A DNA stretch of 64,000 bases from Bradyrhizobium arachidis. GTDB taxonomy: Bacteria; Pseudomonadota; Alphaproteobacteria; Rhizobiales; Xanthobacteraceae. Location of the stretch: NCBI RefSeq assembly GCF_015291705.1, contig NZ_CP030050.1:9801974-9865973 (forward strand). The letters run 5' to 3'. A program made the position numbers and the translations under genes. Shown here one piece after another: positions 27,991 to 37,905 of this stretch (positions are counted from its first letter, which is position 1; each line of letters begins with the position of its first letter). Below the pieces are notes generated by a model that saw only the letters and a program-made list of their open reading frames with translations, made no database searches and had not been told where the DNA came from.

Positions 27991-29175
27991 GTGCGTCGAT
28001 CGCTCATCATAACAACAACCATTCTCGCCCTCGCCGCGAGTGCCTCCGCGCAGGCCGATGATCTCAAGGTCGCGCTGATCTACGGCAAGACCGGCCCGCT
28101 CGAGGCCTATGCCAAGCAGACCGAGACCGGCCTGCAGATGGGTTTTGAATACGCCACCAAGGGCACCATGACGATCGACGGCCGCAAGATCGTCGTCATC
28201 ACCAAGGACGACCAGGGCAAGCCGGACCTGTCCAAGGCCGCGCTCGCGGAAGCCTATCAGGACGACAAGGCCGACATCGCGATCGGCACGACCTCGTCGG
28301 CCGCCGCGCTCGCCATTCTCCCCGTCGCCGAGGAGAACAAGAAGATCCTGATCGTCGAGCCCGCGGTCGCGGACCAGATTACCGGCGAGAAGTGGAATCG
28401 CTACATCTTCCGCACCGCCCGCAACTCCTCGCAGGACGCGATCTCGAACGCGGTCGCGATCGGCAAGCAGGGCGTCACCGTTGCGACGCTGGCGCAGGAC
28501 TACGCCTTCGGCCGCGACGGCGTCGCCGCCTTCAAGGAAGCGCTGGCCAAGACCGGCGCGACGCTCGCCGCCGAAGAATATGCCCCGACCTCGACCACGG
28601 ACTTCACCGCGGTCGGCCAGCGCCTGTTCGATGCGCTGAAGGACAAGCCGGGCCGCAAGGTGATCTGGGTGATCTGGGCCGGCGCCGGCAATCCGCTGGC
28701 AAAGCTCCAGGACATGGACCCGAAGCGCTACGGCATCGAGCTCTCCACCGGCGGCAACATCCTGCCGGCGCTCGCCGCCTATAAGGGCCTGCCCGGCATG
28801 GAAGGCGCCACCTATTACTACTACGACATCCCGAAGAACCCGGTGAACGACTGGTTCGTTGCCGAGCACCAGAAGCGCTTCAACGCGCCGCCGGACTTCT
28901 TCACCGCGGGCGGCTTTGCCGCGGCGATGTCCGTCGTCGCCGCCGTCACCAAGGCGAAGTCGACCGACACCGAGAAGCTGATCACCGCGATGGAAGGCAT
29001 GGAGTTCGACACGCCGAAGGGCAAGATGGTGTTCCGGAAAGAGGACCATCAGGCGCTGCAGAGCATGTATCACTTCAAGGTCAAGGTCGATCCGAACGTC
29101 GCCTGGGCCGTGCTCGAGCCGGTGCGCGAGTTGAAGATCGAGGACATGGACGTTCCGGTGAAGAACAAGCGCTGA
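27991..29175 (+). CDS. ABC transporter substrate-binding protein, branched-chain amino acid (Leu/Ile/Val) type
   Basis: This 394-residue protein has a signal peptide (RRSLIITTTILALAASASAQA, cut near AQA-DD) and a type I periplasmic binding fold: KVALIYGKTGPLEAYAKQT, an internal DDQGKPD and RTARNSSQD. It would deliver substrate to the permease pair at 30845-32937. Such proteins in soil bacteria often bind aromatic or aliphatic acids rather than amino acids, and the neighbouring CoA-transferase points that way (inference). The GTG at 27991 is chosen because CAGGAGGGA lies 7 bases upstream. Confidence 0.92.
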   Translation: MRRSLIITTTILALAASASAQADDLKVALIYGKTGPLEAYAKQTETGLQMGFEYATKGTMTIDGRKIVVITKDDQGKPDLSKAALAEAYQDDKADIAIGTTSSAAALAILPVAEENKKILIVEPAVADQITGEKWNRYIFRTARNSSQDAISNAVAIGKQGVTVATLAQDYAFGRDGVAAFKEALAKTGATLAAEEYAPTSTTDFTAVGQRLFDALKDKPGRKVIWVIWAGAGNPLAKLQDMDPKRYGIELSTGGNILPALAAYKGLPGMEGATYYYYDIPKNPVNDWFVAEHQKRFNAPPDFFTAGGFAAAMSVVAAVTKAKSTDTEKLITAMEGMEFDTPKGKMVFRKEDHQALQSMYHFKVKVDPNVAWAVLEPVRELKIEDMDVPVKNKR

Positions 29176-29177
29176 GC

Positions 29178-29325
29178 TCTCTCACCTCTCCCGCTTGCGG
29201 GAGAGGTCGGATCGCATCCTTAGATGCGATCCGGGTGAGGGCTTTCTCCTCTTGGGGGTTCTCGCCTGCGGAAACACCCTCTCCCCGCCCCTCCCCCGCA
29301 AGCGGGGGAGGGAGCCCACTGTGAT
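29178..29325. repeat. Dispersed repeat, family E (CTCTCCCGC-type hairpins)
   Basis: About 150 bases between two ABC genes: hairpin CCTCTCCCGCTTGCGGGAGAGG, then GGATCGCAT / ATGCGATCC, then CCCTCCCCCGCAAGCGGGGGAGGG. It likely forms stable RNA hairpins within the operon and could lower downstream expression relative to the binding protein. Confidence 0.7.
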
Positions 29326-29364
29326 CGTGGATAGACCTTCATCCAAATCCGATCGAAATTCCTG

Positions 29365-30129
29365 ATGTCTCTCACCCTCGAAACCCGCGACCTCACCATT
29401 CGCTTCGGCGGCCATGTCGCGGTCAACAACGTCACCTGCACGTTCCGCCCGGGCGAGCTGACCGCCATCGTCGGGCCGAACGGCGCCGGCAAGACCACCT
29501 ATTTCAATCTGATCTCGGGCCAGCTTCGCGCCTCCAGCGGCAGCATCCTGTTTGGCGGCACCGACATCACCCAGCATTCTGCGCCCTTGCGCACGCGCGC
29601 GGGCCTCGGCCGTGCCTTCCAGCTGACCAACCTGTTCCCGAACCTGACGGTGGAAGAGAACGTCCGCCTCGCCGTGCAAGCCGCGAACGGCACGCATTAC
29701 GACATGCTGCGGCCCTGGATGGTCCGCCGTGACCTGATCGCACGCGCCGACGGCATCCTCGACCAGGTCGCGCTCGGCAATCGCCGCGGCGTCGCCGCGA
29801 CCGCGCTATCGCATGGCGACCAGCGCAAGCTCGAGGTCGCCCTGATGATCGCGCTGGAGCCGAAAGTGTTCATGTTCGACGAGCCGACCGCGGGCATGAG
29901 CATCGACGAGGTGCCTGTCGTGCTGAACTTGATTGCGCAGCTGAAGCAGGACAAGAGCAAGATCATTCTCCTCGTCGAGCACAAGATGGACGTGGTGCGC
30001 TCGCTCGCCGACCGCATCATCGTGCTGCATAACGGCCAGCTCGTCGCCGATGGCCCGCCGGCCGAGGTGATCGCCTCGCCGATCGTGCAGGAAGCCTATC
30101 TCGGCGTCGCCCCGAAGAGTGCTGCATGA
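29365..30129 (+). CDS. ABC transporter ATP-binding protein, LivG type
   Basis: This 254-residue ATPase has Walker A GPNGAGKTT, a LivG-type signature ALSHGDQRKLEVALM, Walker B VFMFDEPTAGMS and the switch histidine LLVEHKMD. LivG-like subunits power branched-chain amino acid-type uptake. Its stop overlaps the ATG of the next gene by four bases (ATGA), giving translational coupling with the LivF-type subunit. Confidence 0.93.
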   Translation: MSLTLETRDLTIRFGGHVAVNNVTCTFRPGELTAIVGPNGAGKTTYFNLISGQLRASSGSILFGGTDITQHSAPLRTRAGLGRAFQLTNLFPNLTVEENVRLAVQAANGTHYDMLRPWMVRRDLIARADGILDQVALGNRRGVAATALSHGDQRKLEVALMIALEPKVFMFDEPTAGMSIDEVPVVLNLIAQLKQDKSKIILLVEHKMDVVRSLADRIIVLHNGQLVADGPPAEVIASPIVQEAYLGVAPKSAA

Positions 30130-30848
30130 CCGACCTCTTAAAACTCTCCGGCGTGCATACCCATATCGGGCGCTACCACATCCTCCAGGGCATCGATCTC
30201 GCCGTCCCGCAAGGACAGGTCACGATGCTGCTCGGCCGCAACGGCGCCGGTAAGACCACGACGCTGCGCACCATCATGGGCCTGTGGCAGGCCTCCTCCG
30301 GCGAGATTACCCTCGCCGGCGAGCGCATCGAAAGCCGCGCGACGCCCGACATCGCCCGGCTCGGCGTCGGCTACGTGCCCGAGAGCATGGCGGTGTTCTC
30401 CGACCTCACGGTGAAGGAAAATCTCGTCCTCGCAGCGCGTGACGCGCCGCTGGATGACAGGCAACTGGAATGGATCTTTGGCTTCTTTCCGGCGCTGCGC
30501 CGCTTCTGGCTGTCGCGGGCGGGAAGTCTCTCGGGCGGACAAAAACAAATGTTGTCCATCGCACGCGCGATCATCGAGCCGCGCAAGCTGCTCTTGATCG
30601 ACGAGCCGACCAAGGGCCTCGCGCCCGCCATCGTGATGGCGCTGATCGAGTGCCTGAAAGAGATCAAGCGCAAGGGCGCGACGATTCTTCTCGTCGAACA
30701 GAATTTCTTCGCCGCCCGCGAGCTGGGCGACAATGTGCTGGTGATGGACAACGGCACCATCGTCCACCGCGGCGAGATGGCGGCGCTCGCCGCCGACGTG
30801 CCGCTGCAAGAGCGGCTGCTCGGCCTGAGCCTGGAGGCGCATCAGTGA
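30126..30848 (+). CDS. ABC transporter ATP-binding protein, LivF type
   Basis: This 240-residue ATPase has Walker A GRNGAGKTTT, signature SLSGGQKQMLSIARAI, Walker B LLLIDEPTKGLAP and LLVEQNFF. It starts within the stop of the LivG-type gene and ends GTGA-overlapped with the permease that follows, so livG-F-H-M subunits are tightly coupled. It pairs with LivG in a heterodimeric ATPase. Confidence 0.93.
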   Translation: MTDLLKLSGVHTHIGRYHILQGIDLAVPQGQVTMLLGRNGAGKTTTLRTIMGLWQASSGEITLAGERIESRATPDIARLGVGYVPESMAVFSDLTVKENLVLAARDAPLDDRQLEWIFGFFPALRRFWLSRAGSLSGGQKQMLSIARAIIEPRKLLLIDEPTKGLAPAIVMALIECLKEIKRKGATILLVEQNFFAARELGDNVLVMDNGTIVHRGEMAALAADVPLQERLLGLSLEAHQ

Positions 30849-31855
30849 CTGACCTTGCCGCAACCGATCCGCTGCCGAAGCCGAAGCGCGACCTAGCGCC
30901 GATCCTGCTGCCGATCGCGCTCGCGCTCCTGATGATCCCGCTGATCGGATCGACCTCGTCCTGGCTGACCTTGACCGCGGCGAGCCTCGCCATGGGCATG
31001 ATGATCTTCATCATGGCCTCCGGGCTTACTCTCGTTTTCGGCCTGATGGACGTGCTCAATTTCGGCCATGGCGCCTTCATCGCCGTCGGCGCCTATGTCG
31101 CAACGCTGGTGCTGGCACCGTTCGCGGCCTCCATCCAGGCGGATTCGCTCTGGATGAACCTTGCAGTGCTGGCCCCAGCCGCGCTGCTGTCCATGGCGGT
31201 CTCCGGCGCGCTCGGCCTGATCGTCGAACGCGTGCTGATCCTGCCAGTCTACGGCCAGCATCTGAAGCAGATTCTGATGACGACCGGCGGCCTGATCGTC
31301 GCCGAGCAGACGCTTTATGCCCTTTGGGGCCCGCAGATCATCCCGATGCCGCTGCCGGCCTCGCTGCGCGGCTCCTTCATCCTCGGTGACGTCGCGATTG
31401 CCAAATACCGCGTGCTGGCAATGCTGATTGGCCTTGCCGTCTTCATCGCGATCCAGCTCGTGCTCAACCGCACCAAGCTCGGCCTCCTGATCCGCGCCGG
31501 CGTCGAGAACCGCGAGATGGTCGAGGCGCTCGGCTATCGCATCCGCCGCCTGTTCCTCGGCGTGTTCATGACGGGCTCGGCGCTGGCCGGCCTCGGCGGC
31601 GTGATGTGGGCGCTCTACCGCGAGCAGGTCCACGCCTCCATGAGCGACGACCTCACCGTCCTGATCTTCATCGTGGTCATCATCGGGGGTTTAGGGTCGA
31701 TCGGCGGCTGCTTCATCGGCGCGATTTTGGTTGCGATGGTCGCCAATTACGGCGGCTTCCTGGTGCCGAAACTCGCCCTCGTCTCCAACATCCTACTGAT
31801 GGTCGCCATTCTGATGTGGCGGCCGCGCGGCCTCTATGCGGTGACCAGCCGATGA
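30845..31855 (+). CDS. ABC transporter permease, LivH type
   Basis: This 336-residue inner-membrane protein shows the LivH landmarks: MMIFIMASGLTLVFGLMDVLNFGHGAFI, RAGVENREMVEALGYR (the cytoplasmic coupling loop) and a C-terminal VIIGGLGSIGG. About eight hydrophobic segments. A GTG start at 30845 overlaps the previous stop by four bases; its own stop overlaps the next ATG the same way. Confidence 0.92.
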   Translation: MTDLAATDPLPKPKRDLAPILLPIALALLMIPLIGSTSSWLTLTAASLAMGMMIFIMASGLTLVFGLMDVLNFGHGAFIAVGAYVATLVLAPFAASIQADSLWMNLAVLAPAALLSMAVSGALGLIVERVLILPVYGQHLKQILMTTGGLIVAEQTLYALWGPQIIPMPLPASLRGSFILGDVAIAKYRVLAMLIGLAVFIAIQLVLNRTKLGLLIRAGVENREMVEALGYRIRRLFLGVFMTGSALAGLGGVMWALYREQVHASMSDDLTVLIFIVVIIGGLGSIGGCFIGAILVAMVANYGGFLVPKLALVSNILLMVAILMWRPRGLYAVTSR

Positions 31856-32937
31856 TGATCCTTTCCGGCGATCCGCCGCGGAGCCGCGTGCTCACCCTCC
31901 TCCTCGTCGTCATCATCCTGGCGCTGGCGGCGACGCCATTCCTGTTCCCGGGGGCCAAGGCGCTGAATGTCGCAGCAAAAATCTGCGTCTTCGCCGCGCT
32001 GGTCGCCTCCTACGATCTGCTGCTCGGCTATACCGGCTCGGTGTCGTTCGCCCACACCATGTTCTACGGCATCGGCAGCTACGCCATCGCGATCGCGCTG
32101 TACGGCATGGGCCCGAACTGGGCGGCGGTCGCAACCGGCATCGTCGTCGGCCTGCCGCTCGCCGCGCTGCTGGCGCTCGCGATCGGCCTGTTCTCGCTGC
32201 GGGTGGCCGCGATCTTCTTTGCCATGATCACGCTCGCGGTCGCCTCCGCCTTCCAGGTGCTGGCCTCGCAACTGTCCTGGCTGACCGGCGGCGAGGACGG
32301 GCGCAGCTTTCAATTGCCCGAGCTGCTGCGTCCTGGCACGGTGCTGATCTCGAAAAACCTGTTCGGCTTCGAGATCAACGGCCGCACCCTGACCTTCTAC
32401 CTGGTGTTCGCGATCTCGGCGCTGATGATCCTTGCGCTGCTGCGGGTGGTGAACTCGCCGTTCGGGCGCGTGCTGCAGGCGATCCGCGAGAATCGTTTCC
32501 GCGCCGAGGCGCTCGGCTTCCGCACCGTCTTCCACCTCACCTACGCCAATTGCCTCGCGGCGCTGGTTGCTGCCGGCGCCGGCATCTTGAACGCGCTGTG
32601 GCTGCGCTATGCCGGCCCCGACACCTCGCTCAGCTTCTCCATCATGCTGGATATCCTGCTGATGGTCGTGATCGGCGGCATGGGCACGATCTACGGCGCG
32701 ATCATCGGCGCCACCATCTTCATCCTTGCGCAGAACTACCTGCAATCGCTGATGGGCGTTGCCTCCAAGGCGGCGAGCGAAGCCGGCCTGCCGCTGCTGC
32801 CGGGGCTGTTGCATCCGGACCGCTGGCTGTTGTGGCTCGGGCTGCTGTTCATCGCCAGCGTCTATTTCTTCCCGACCGGCGTGGTCGGACGTCTCCGCAA
32901 TGGCGGCAGCGACAAGAGCACGGGCGCCTCGCATTAA
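31852..32937 (+). CDS. ABC transporter permease, LivM type
   Basis: This 361-residue inner-membrane protein has LivM landmarks: LLLGYTGSVSFAHTMFYGIGSY, IRENRFRAEALGFR (coupling loop) and VVIGGMGTIYGAIIGA. With the LivH-type subunit it forms the membrane channel. It is the last gene of the six-gene same-strand cluster that begins at 24415. Confidence 0.92.
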   Translation: MMILSGDPPRSRVLTLLLVVIILALAATPFLFPGAKALNVAAKICVFAALVASYDLLLGYTGSVSFAHTMFYGIGSYAIAIALYGMGPNWAAVATGIVVGLPLAALLALAIGLFSLRVAAIFFAMITLAVASAFQVLASQLSWLTGGEDGRSFQLPELLRPGTVLISKNLFGFEINGRTLTFYLVFAISALMILALLRVVNSPFGRVLQAIRENRFRAEALGFRTVFHLTYANCLAALVAAGAGILNALWLRYAGPDTSLSFSIMLDILLMVVIGGMGTIYGAIIGATIFILAQNYLQSLMGVASKAASEAGLPLLPGLLHPDRWLLWLGLLFIASVYFFPTGVVGRLRNGGSDKSTGASH

Positions 32938-33111
32938 GCTACGATTAATGATGCAGCGCAGCGGTTGCTGCGCGCGTTGCACAACCGCGGCGTGATTCCC
33001 GTACCGCTGCATGGGAGCGCGTCCGCGCAACCGGATTAATGCTTAGGTAACTGGCTTTCCTAAGGTTTACCCCATTTGTGCGGTGTAATTCTGTCCCTCC
33101 AGGGAGGGGGA

Positions 33112-36100
33112 ATGCGCCAGGTCTTTACAGGGATGGCAACCGGAATGTCCCTAGCCGCTCGGGGCGGCTGGGAGGCAGCGCTTCGGCGCGGGCCGGTGCT
33201 GTGGCTGACCCTGTGCGGCGTGTTGCTGGTCGCGGGGATCTTCGCCGTGACCGCCATGGCCATCGGCGAATTCCGCGAGCGGACCCTCGTCAATCGCGAG
33301 CGCGAGCTGGAAAACACCGTGCAGCTGATCGCGCGCCACTTCGATCAGCAGTTCGAAGATTCCGACGTCGTCGCCGCCGATCTGATCGGACAAATGAACC
33401 TGCCGGAGATCAATTCGGCCGCCATGTTCCGCGAGCGCATGACAGGACCGGCCGCGAACCAGATGCTGCGCAGCAAGATCAGCTCGGTCTCCTATCTCGG
33501 CGACATCGCGATCTACGATGCCGACGGCGAGTTGATCAACTGGTCGCGAAGCCAGCCGCTGCCCAAGATCAACGTCTCCTCGCGCGCCTATTTCCAGACC
33601 TTCAAGTCGGATCCGATGTCCGAGCCGGTCATCCTGGAGTCGGTCCGCAGCTTCATCATCGGCAAGTGGACCACGATCGTGGCGCGGCGGCTGCACGGGA
33701 CCGACGGCACTTTCTTCGGCGCGATGGTCCGCCGCATCGATCCGGACACCTACCAGAACTATTTCGCATCCGTGGCGCTGGCCGAAGGCACGGCGATTGC
33801 GCTGTTCGACCGCGAAGGCAAGATGCTGGCGCGCTATCCGCATGTCGAGGAGCTGATCGGCAGGAGCTTCAAGACGGCACCGCTGATGCAGAAGGTGCTG
33901 ACCAAAGGCGGCCAGCACACGCTTCGCGTCAGGAGTCCTGTTGACGGCGAGGAGCGGCTGGGCTCGGCCGCCTCGTTGAACCATTTTCCGCTGGTCATCG
34001 TCGCCACCAACACCATGAGCGCTGCGCTGGCCGACTGGCGGCAGCAGACCGGCTTCATGGTCACGACCGCGACGCTCTCGGCCGCCGTGATCGCGATGAT
34101 CCTCTATCTGATCATCCGCCAGATCAACCGGCAGAATCGCGACGCCCAGGCGCGGATCGAAGCGGAGCGGCAGCGGCTCGACACCGCCCTCAACAACATG
34201 TCGCAAGGGCTGATCCTGTACGACGCGAACGGCTACATCGTCATCTGCAACCGCCGCTATGCCGACATGTTCGGCCTGTCCCACGACGTCATCAAGCCCG
34301 GCTGCCACATCCTCGAGGCCATGCGTCACCGCAAGGAGCGCGGCGCGTTCGATGGCGACGTCGAGGTGTTCTGCGCCGACGTGATGCGGGTGGTGGCCGA
34401 TGGCACGGTCTCCACGCGAACCCATCATTTGCCGAACGGCCGCGCCTTCCAGGTCATCAACACCCCGCTCGCGCAAGGCGGATGGGTCGCCACCATCGAG
34501 GAGATCACCGAGCGGCGCAATCTGGAGCAGGAGCGCGACCGCAACTACACGTTCCTGCGCGAGATCATCGACCATATCCCCTCGCAGATCACGGTGAAGG
34601 ACGCCCGGACGCGGCAATATCTGCTGGTCAACCGGACCGCCGAGGAGCAGTTCGGCCGATCGCGCGAAGCCATCGTCGGCAAGACTCCCCTCGACGTCTA
34701 CCCGGAGGAGACGGCGAGGCGCGTCACCGAGGACGACAGCGAGGCGCTGCAAGGCGCCGACACCGGATTGTTCAAGGACGAGCATCCCTGGCCGAGCCAG
34801 ACCAAGGGGATGCGCTATATCACCTCGACGCGGATCGGCATCCGCGACGAGTCCGGCGAGCCGCGCTATCTCATCAGCGTCATCGAGGACGTCACCGAGC
34901 GGCGGCGCGCCCACGACAAGATCGCGCATATGGCGCATTACGATGCGCTGACCGACCTGCCGAACCGCACGCTGTTCCGCGAGCAGATCGAACGCGAGCT
35001 GGCCAAGGTCGCGGATGGCTGCCAGTTCGCGCTGCTCTATATCGACGTCGACGAATTCAAGGGCATCAACGATTCGCTCGGTCATCATGTCGGCGACGAG
35101 CTGCTCAAGGCGATCGCGACCCGCCTGCGCGGCTGCCTCAAGAAGGACGATCTGATCGCGCGGCTCGGCGGCGACGAATTCGCCGTGATCCAGACCGGGA
35201 TCCAGTCCTCTGCGGACGTGCTGTCCTTCGTGACGCGGATCTACGAGGCGATCCGGCAGCCGTATCACTGCCTCGGCCACCAGCTCTCCACCGATGCCAG
35301 CATCGGGATCGCGCTGGCGCCGCAGGACGGGGCCGATCTCGACCAGCTCATCAAGAACGCCGACCTTGCGATGTACGGCGCCAAGGCCGAGGGACGCCGC
35401 ACCCACCGCTTCTTCGAGCCGGAGATGGACGCGAGCGCCAAGGCGCGCCTCGCCATGGAGCAGGATCTGCGCTGGGCGCTGGTGAATGGCGGCTTCGAGA
35501 TCCACTACCAGCCGCTGGTCGATCTGCGCTCGGGCGAGGTCTCGGGCTGCGAGGCGCTGCTGCGCTGGCGGCATCCCGAGCGCGGCATGGTCTCGCCGGC
35601 GGAGTTCATTCCGGTGGCCGAGGACACCGGCCTCATCAACGAGCTCGGCGACTGGGTGCTGCGCACCGCCTGCAACGAGGCCGCGACCTGGCCTGCGCAT
35701 GTGCGCGTCGCGGTCAACGTCTCGCCGGTGCAGCTCAAATGCGACACGCTGGCGCTGCGGATCGCCGGCGCGCTCGCCGCGTCGGGGCTGGATCCGCGCC
35801 GGCTCGAACTCGAGATCACCGAGGCCGTGCTGATCCGCGACGACGAGGCCGCGCTCTCGATCCTGCACCAGCTGCGCGCGATCGGCGTGCGCATCGCGCT
35901 CGACGATTTCGGCACGGGCTATTCCTCGCTGAGCTATCTCAAGCGCTTCCCGTTCGACAAGATCAAGATCGACCGCTGCTTCGTCGCTGACATCGCGGAG
36001 ACCAGCGGCGCGCCCGTGATCGTGCAGGCGGTGGTGAACATCGCCGCCGCCAGCAACATGACCACGGTCGCCGAAGGCGTCGAGACCGAGGCGCAGCGCG

Positions 36101-36225
36101 AGATGCTGCGTAACCTCGGCTGCACGGAGATGCAGGGCTATCTGTTCAGCGCGCCGAAGCCGGCCGCTGACGTGCGAAAGCTGTTCGGCCCGGGCGATGC
36201 CGTGCGCGTGGCGGCGGTGGCCTGA
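33112..36225 (+). CDS. Membrane sensor protein: periplasmic sensor-PAS-PAS-GGDEF-EAL
   Basis: This 1037-residue protein has a membrane segment near 28-50, a large periplasmic sensor region (about 51-313, dCache-like), a second membrane segment (about 314-340), two PAS domains, a GGDEF domain (LGGDEF near 685) and an EAL domain (CEALLRW near 812, DDFGTGYSSLSYLK near 931). Both catalytic motifs are intact, so it may make and degrade c-di-GMP. The inhibitory RxxD site reads KKDD, so product inhibition may be weak. AGGGAGGGGG precedes the ATG at 33112, which I prefer over GTG 33076. Its TGA overlaps the next ATG by one base, so the two proteins are probably made together. Confidence 0.92.
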   Translation: MRQVFTGMATGMSLAARGGWEAALRRGPVLWLTLCGVLLVAGIFAVTAMAIGEFRERTLVNRERELENTVQLIARHFDQQFEDSDVVAADLIGQMNLPEINSAAMFRERMTGPAANQMLRSKISSVSYLGDIAIYDADGELINWSRSQPLPKINVSSRAYFQTFKSDPMSEPVILESVRSFIIGKWTTIVARRLHGTDGTFFGAMVRRIDPDTYQNYFASVALAEGTAIALFDREGKMLARYPHVEELIGRSFKTAPLMQKVLTKGGQHTLRVRSPVDGEERLGSAASLNHFPLVIVATNTMSAALADWRQQTGFMVTTATLSAAVIAMILYLIIRQINRQNRDAQARIEAERQRLDTALNNMSQGLILYDANGYIVICNRRYADMFGLSHDVIKPGCHILEAMRHRKERGAFDGDVEVFCADVMRVVADGTVSTRTHHLPNGRAFQVINTPLAQGGWVATIEEITERRNLEQERDRNYTFLREIIDHIPSQITVKDARTRQYLLVNRTAEEQFGRSREAIVGKTPLDVYPEETARRVTEDDSEALQGADTGLFKDEHPWPSQTKGMRYITSTRIGIRDESGEPRYLISVIEDVTERRRAHDKIAHMAHYDALTDLPNRTLFREQIERELAKVADGCQFALLYIDVDEFKGINDSLGHHVGDELLKAIATRLRGCLKKDDLIARLGGDEFAVIQTGIQSSADVLSFVTRIYEAIRQPYHCLGHQLSTDASIGIALAPQDGADLDQLIKNADLAMYGAKAEGRRTHRFFEPEMDASAKARLAMEQDLRWALVNGGFEIHYQPLVDLRSGEVSGCEALLRWRHPERGMVSPAEFIPVAEDTGLINELGDWVLRTACNEAATWPAHVRVAVNVSPVQLKCDTLALRIAGALAASGLDPRRLELEITEAVLIRDDEAALSILHQLRAIGVRIALDDFGTGYSSLSYLKRFPFDKIKIDRCFVADIAETSGAPVIVQAVVNIAAASNMTTVAEGVETEAQREMLRNLGCTEMQGYLFSAPKPAADVRKLFGPGDAVRVAAVA

Positions 36226-37268
36226 TGGCAAGATCGCGCAAGATCGTCGATGTCGCCGACTCCTATGCCGTGCGGCTGATGCAGCACCTGGTGGTGCCGA
36301 CCTTCGTGATCGACCCCAAACGCCGCGTCGTGATCTGGAATCGCGCGTGCGAGCGCCTGACCGGCGTTGCCGCCTCCGAGGTGATCGGCACGACAAGACA
36401 CTGGCAGGCGTTCTACGAGACCAGGCGGCCCTGCCTTGCCGACCTCGTCGCGCTCGACCGTCCCGAGCAGCTGCCGGAATATTATTCGGAATATGCCGCG
36501 CGCGGTCATAACGGGCTTGGCTTTTCCGCGGAGAACTGGTGCGTGATGCCCAAGCTCGGCAGCCAGCTCTATCTCGCCATCGACGCCGGCCCGATCCATG
36601 ACGAGGCCGGCCATCTGATCGCGGTGGTGGAGACGCTGCGCGACCTCACCGACCAGAAGCGCGCCGAGACGGCGCTGAAGGAGCTCGCCACCAAGGACGG
36701 GCTGACCGGCCTGTCGAACCGCCGCGCCTTCGACCAGATGCTGATGAGCGAATGGGCCCGCGCCCAGCGGACGCAGAAGCCGGTGGCGCTGCTGTTCGCC
36801 GACGTCGATCATTTCAAGCTGTTCAACGATCGCCACGGCCACCAGACCGGCGACGAATGCCTGCGCGCGGTCGCTGCGGTCGTCAGCCGGCATGCCGTGC
36901 GCCCGCTCGATCTCGCCAGCCGCTATGGCGGGGAAGAATTCGCGCTGATCCTGCCGGACATGGATGGCGAGGCCGCCTGCACTGTTGCGGAGGACATCCG
37001 CACCGCGGTGATGGCCTTGGCGATCGCCCATGGCGCCAATGGGGCCGGCGACCACGTCACCCTGAGCGTCGGCGTCGCCAGCCACATTCCGGGCGAAGCC
37101 GACGGCGGCCCGGACCGGCTGCTGGGTGCCGCCGACGAGGCGCTCTATGCGGCCAAACGGCTCGGCCGCAACCGCGTCATCGGCGCCGACCGCCTGCTCG
37201 CCGAATTCGCCGGGCTCCGCCGCGCGGGCGTGCCAGTTCCGGCCCCGATCCGGCGCAAATCGGCCTGA
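36225..37268 (+). CDS. PAS-GGDEF diguanylate cyclase
   Basis: This 347-residue cytoplasmic protein has a PAS domain (about 20-140; VPTFVIDPKRRVVIWNRACERLTG) and a GGDEF domain with an active-site GGEEF near 235 and an RPLD inhibitory site five residues before it. It should be an active, product-inhibited cyclase making c-di-GMP. It begins in the stop codon of the larger GGDEF-EAL gene (TGATG), so one transcript encodes a bifunctional enzyme plus a dedicated cyclase. Confidence 0.93.
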   Translation: MARSRKIVDVADSYAVRLMQHLVVPTFVIDPKRRVVIWNRACERLTGVAASEVIGTTRHWQAFYETRRPCLADLVALDRPEQLPEYYSEYAARGHNGLGFSAENWCVMPKLGSQLYLAIDAGPIHDEAGHLIAVVETLRDLTDQKRAETALKELATKDGLTGLSNRRAFDQMLMSEWARAQRTQKPVALLFADVDHFKLFNDRHGHQTGDECLRAVAAVVSRHAVRPLDLASRYGGEEFALILPDMDGEAACTVAEDIRTAVMALAIAHGANGAGDHVTLSVGVASHIPGEADGGPDRLLGAADEALYAAKRLGRNRVIGADRLLAEFAGLRRAGVPVPAPIRRKSA

Positions 37269-37329
37269 CATGATGTCGGCGAGAAGCGGTTGCCCGCCCC
37301 CCGCCAATCAGCTAAATGAGGCCCCACTA

Positions 37330-37406
37330 GCACCCGTAGCTCAGCTGGATAGAGCGTTGCCCTCCGAAGGCAAAGGTCACACGTTCGAATCGTGTCGGGT
37401 GCGCCA
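37330..37406 (+). tRNA. tRNA-Arg (anticodon CCG)
   Basis: A complete 77-base cloverleaf: acceptor GCACCCG / CGGGTGC with discriminator G and encoded CCA, D arm GCTC..GAGC, anticodon stem TTGCC / GGCAA with loop CTCCGAA (anticodon CCG, reads CGG), and T arm ACACG-TTCGAAT-CGTGT. It marks the left edge of an AT-richer stretch of small, genus-type genes. Confidence 0.97.
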
Positions 37407-37558
37407 GTAAAATCAAGTACTTCCGACAATTTCCCATTTTTGGGGCAGTGCCGGGTAAGCACGCGCCCCGCTCATGGCGTTTGAGCTGCATCGAACGAGC
37501 CGAAGCCGCGGACTTCGGGAAAATGCTCGTTGTCATCTGCCATCGCCACGACACGCAC

Positions 37559-37894
37559 CTAGTCGCAGCCGGTGATGCGCTTCACCGCCTTCGTGTACTT
37601 CAGATGAAGCGAGCCGTCAGGCTGGTCCGAAGGCGCATTGCGACTTAGGCGGCGATCCGAGTCCTGGCATGTTTGAAGGTCGAGCTGGATGTGCGAGCAG
37701 GATCCCAGGGCGTTGTTCTCGGCCTCCTCCTTCGACGATCCGAATCCGACAAACGTCTGTACGCGCCCGGCCTCGGTGTCGACCGCCGATACGAGAGTGA
37801 TTTCCGAAATGTAATAGGACGAGCACGGCGCAGCGAGCACCTCGGCAGAAGCAAGCATTCCAATCCAGAGTACGCCCAGCGAAGCTGCTTTCAT
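37559..37894 (-). CDS. Small secreted cysteine-containing protein, unknown function
   Basis: This 111-residue protein starts [21 protein letters not shown], a clear signal peptide. The mature part has four cysteines (CSSYY, SCSHIQ, TCQDSD, final GCD), enough for two disulfides, and a segment [19 protein letters not shown] that recalls DUF4189-like repeats in periplasmic proteins. AGGATGGAG precedes the ATG at 37894. An upstream start at 38128 would cover non-coding-looking sequence. A possible 22-residue hydrophobic peptide is encoded just upstream. Confidence 0.65.
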   Translation of the reverse strand: MKAASLGVLWIGMLASAEVLAAPCSSYYISEITLVSAVDTEAGRVQTFVGFGSSKEEAENNALGSCSHIQLDLQTCQDSDRRLSRNAPSDQPDGSLHLKYTKAVKRITGCD

Positions 37895-37905
37895 GCTCCA
37901 TCCTT

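Noticed and set aside
33151..36396. 1081-residue open frame on the minus strand opposite the GGDEF-EAL gene
   Set aside because: It is Arg/His/Asp-rich, lacks motifs and mirrors the codon bias of the plus-strand gene; such long antisense frames arise in high-GC DNA.
37327..37554. Minus-strand frame across tRNA-Arg
   Set aside because: The peptide (containing [10 protein letters not shown]) is a known type of false call over tRNA genes.
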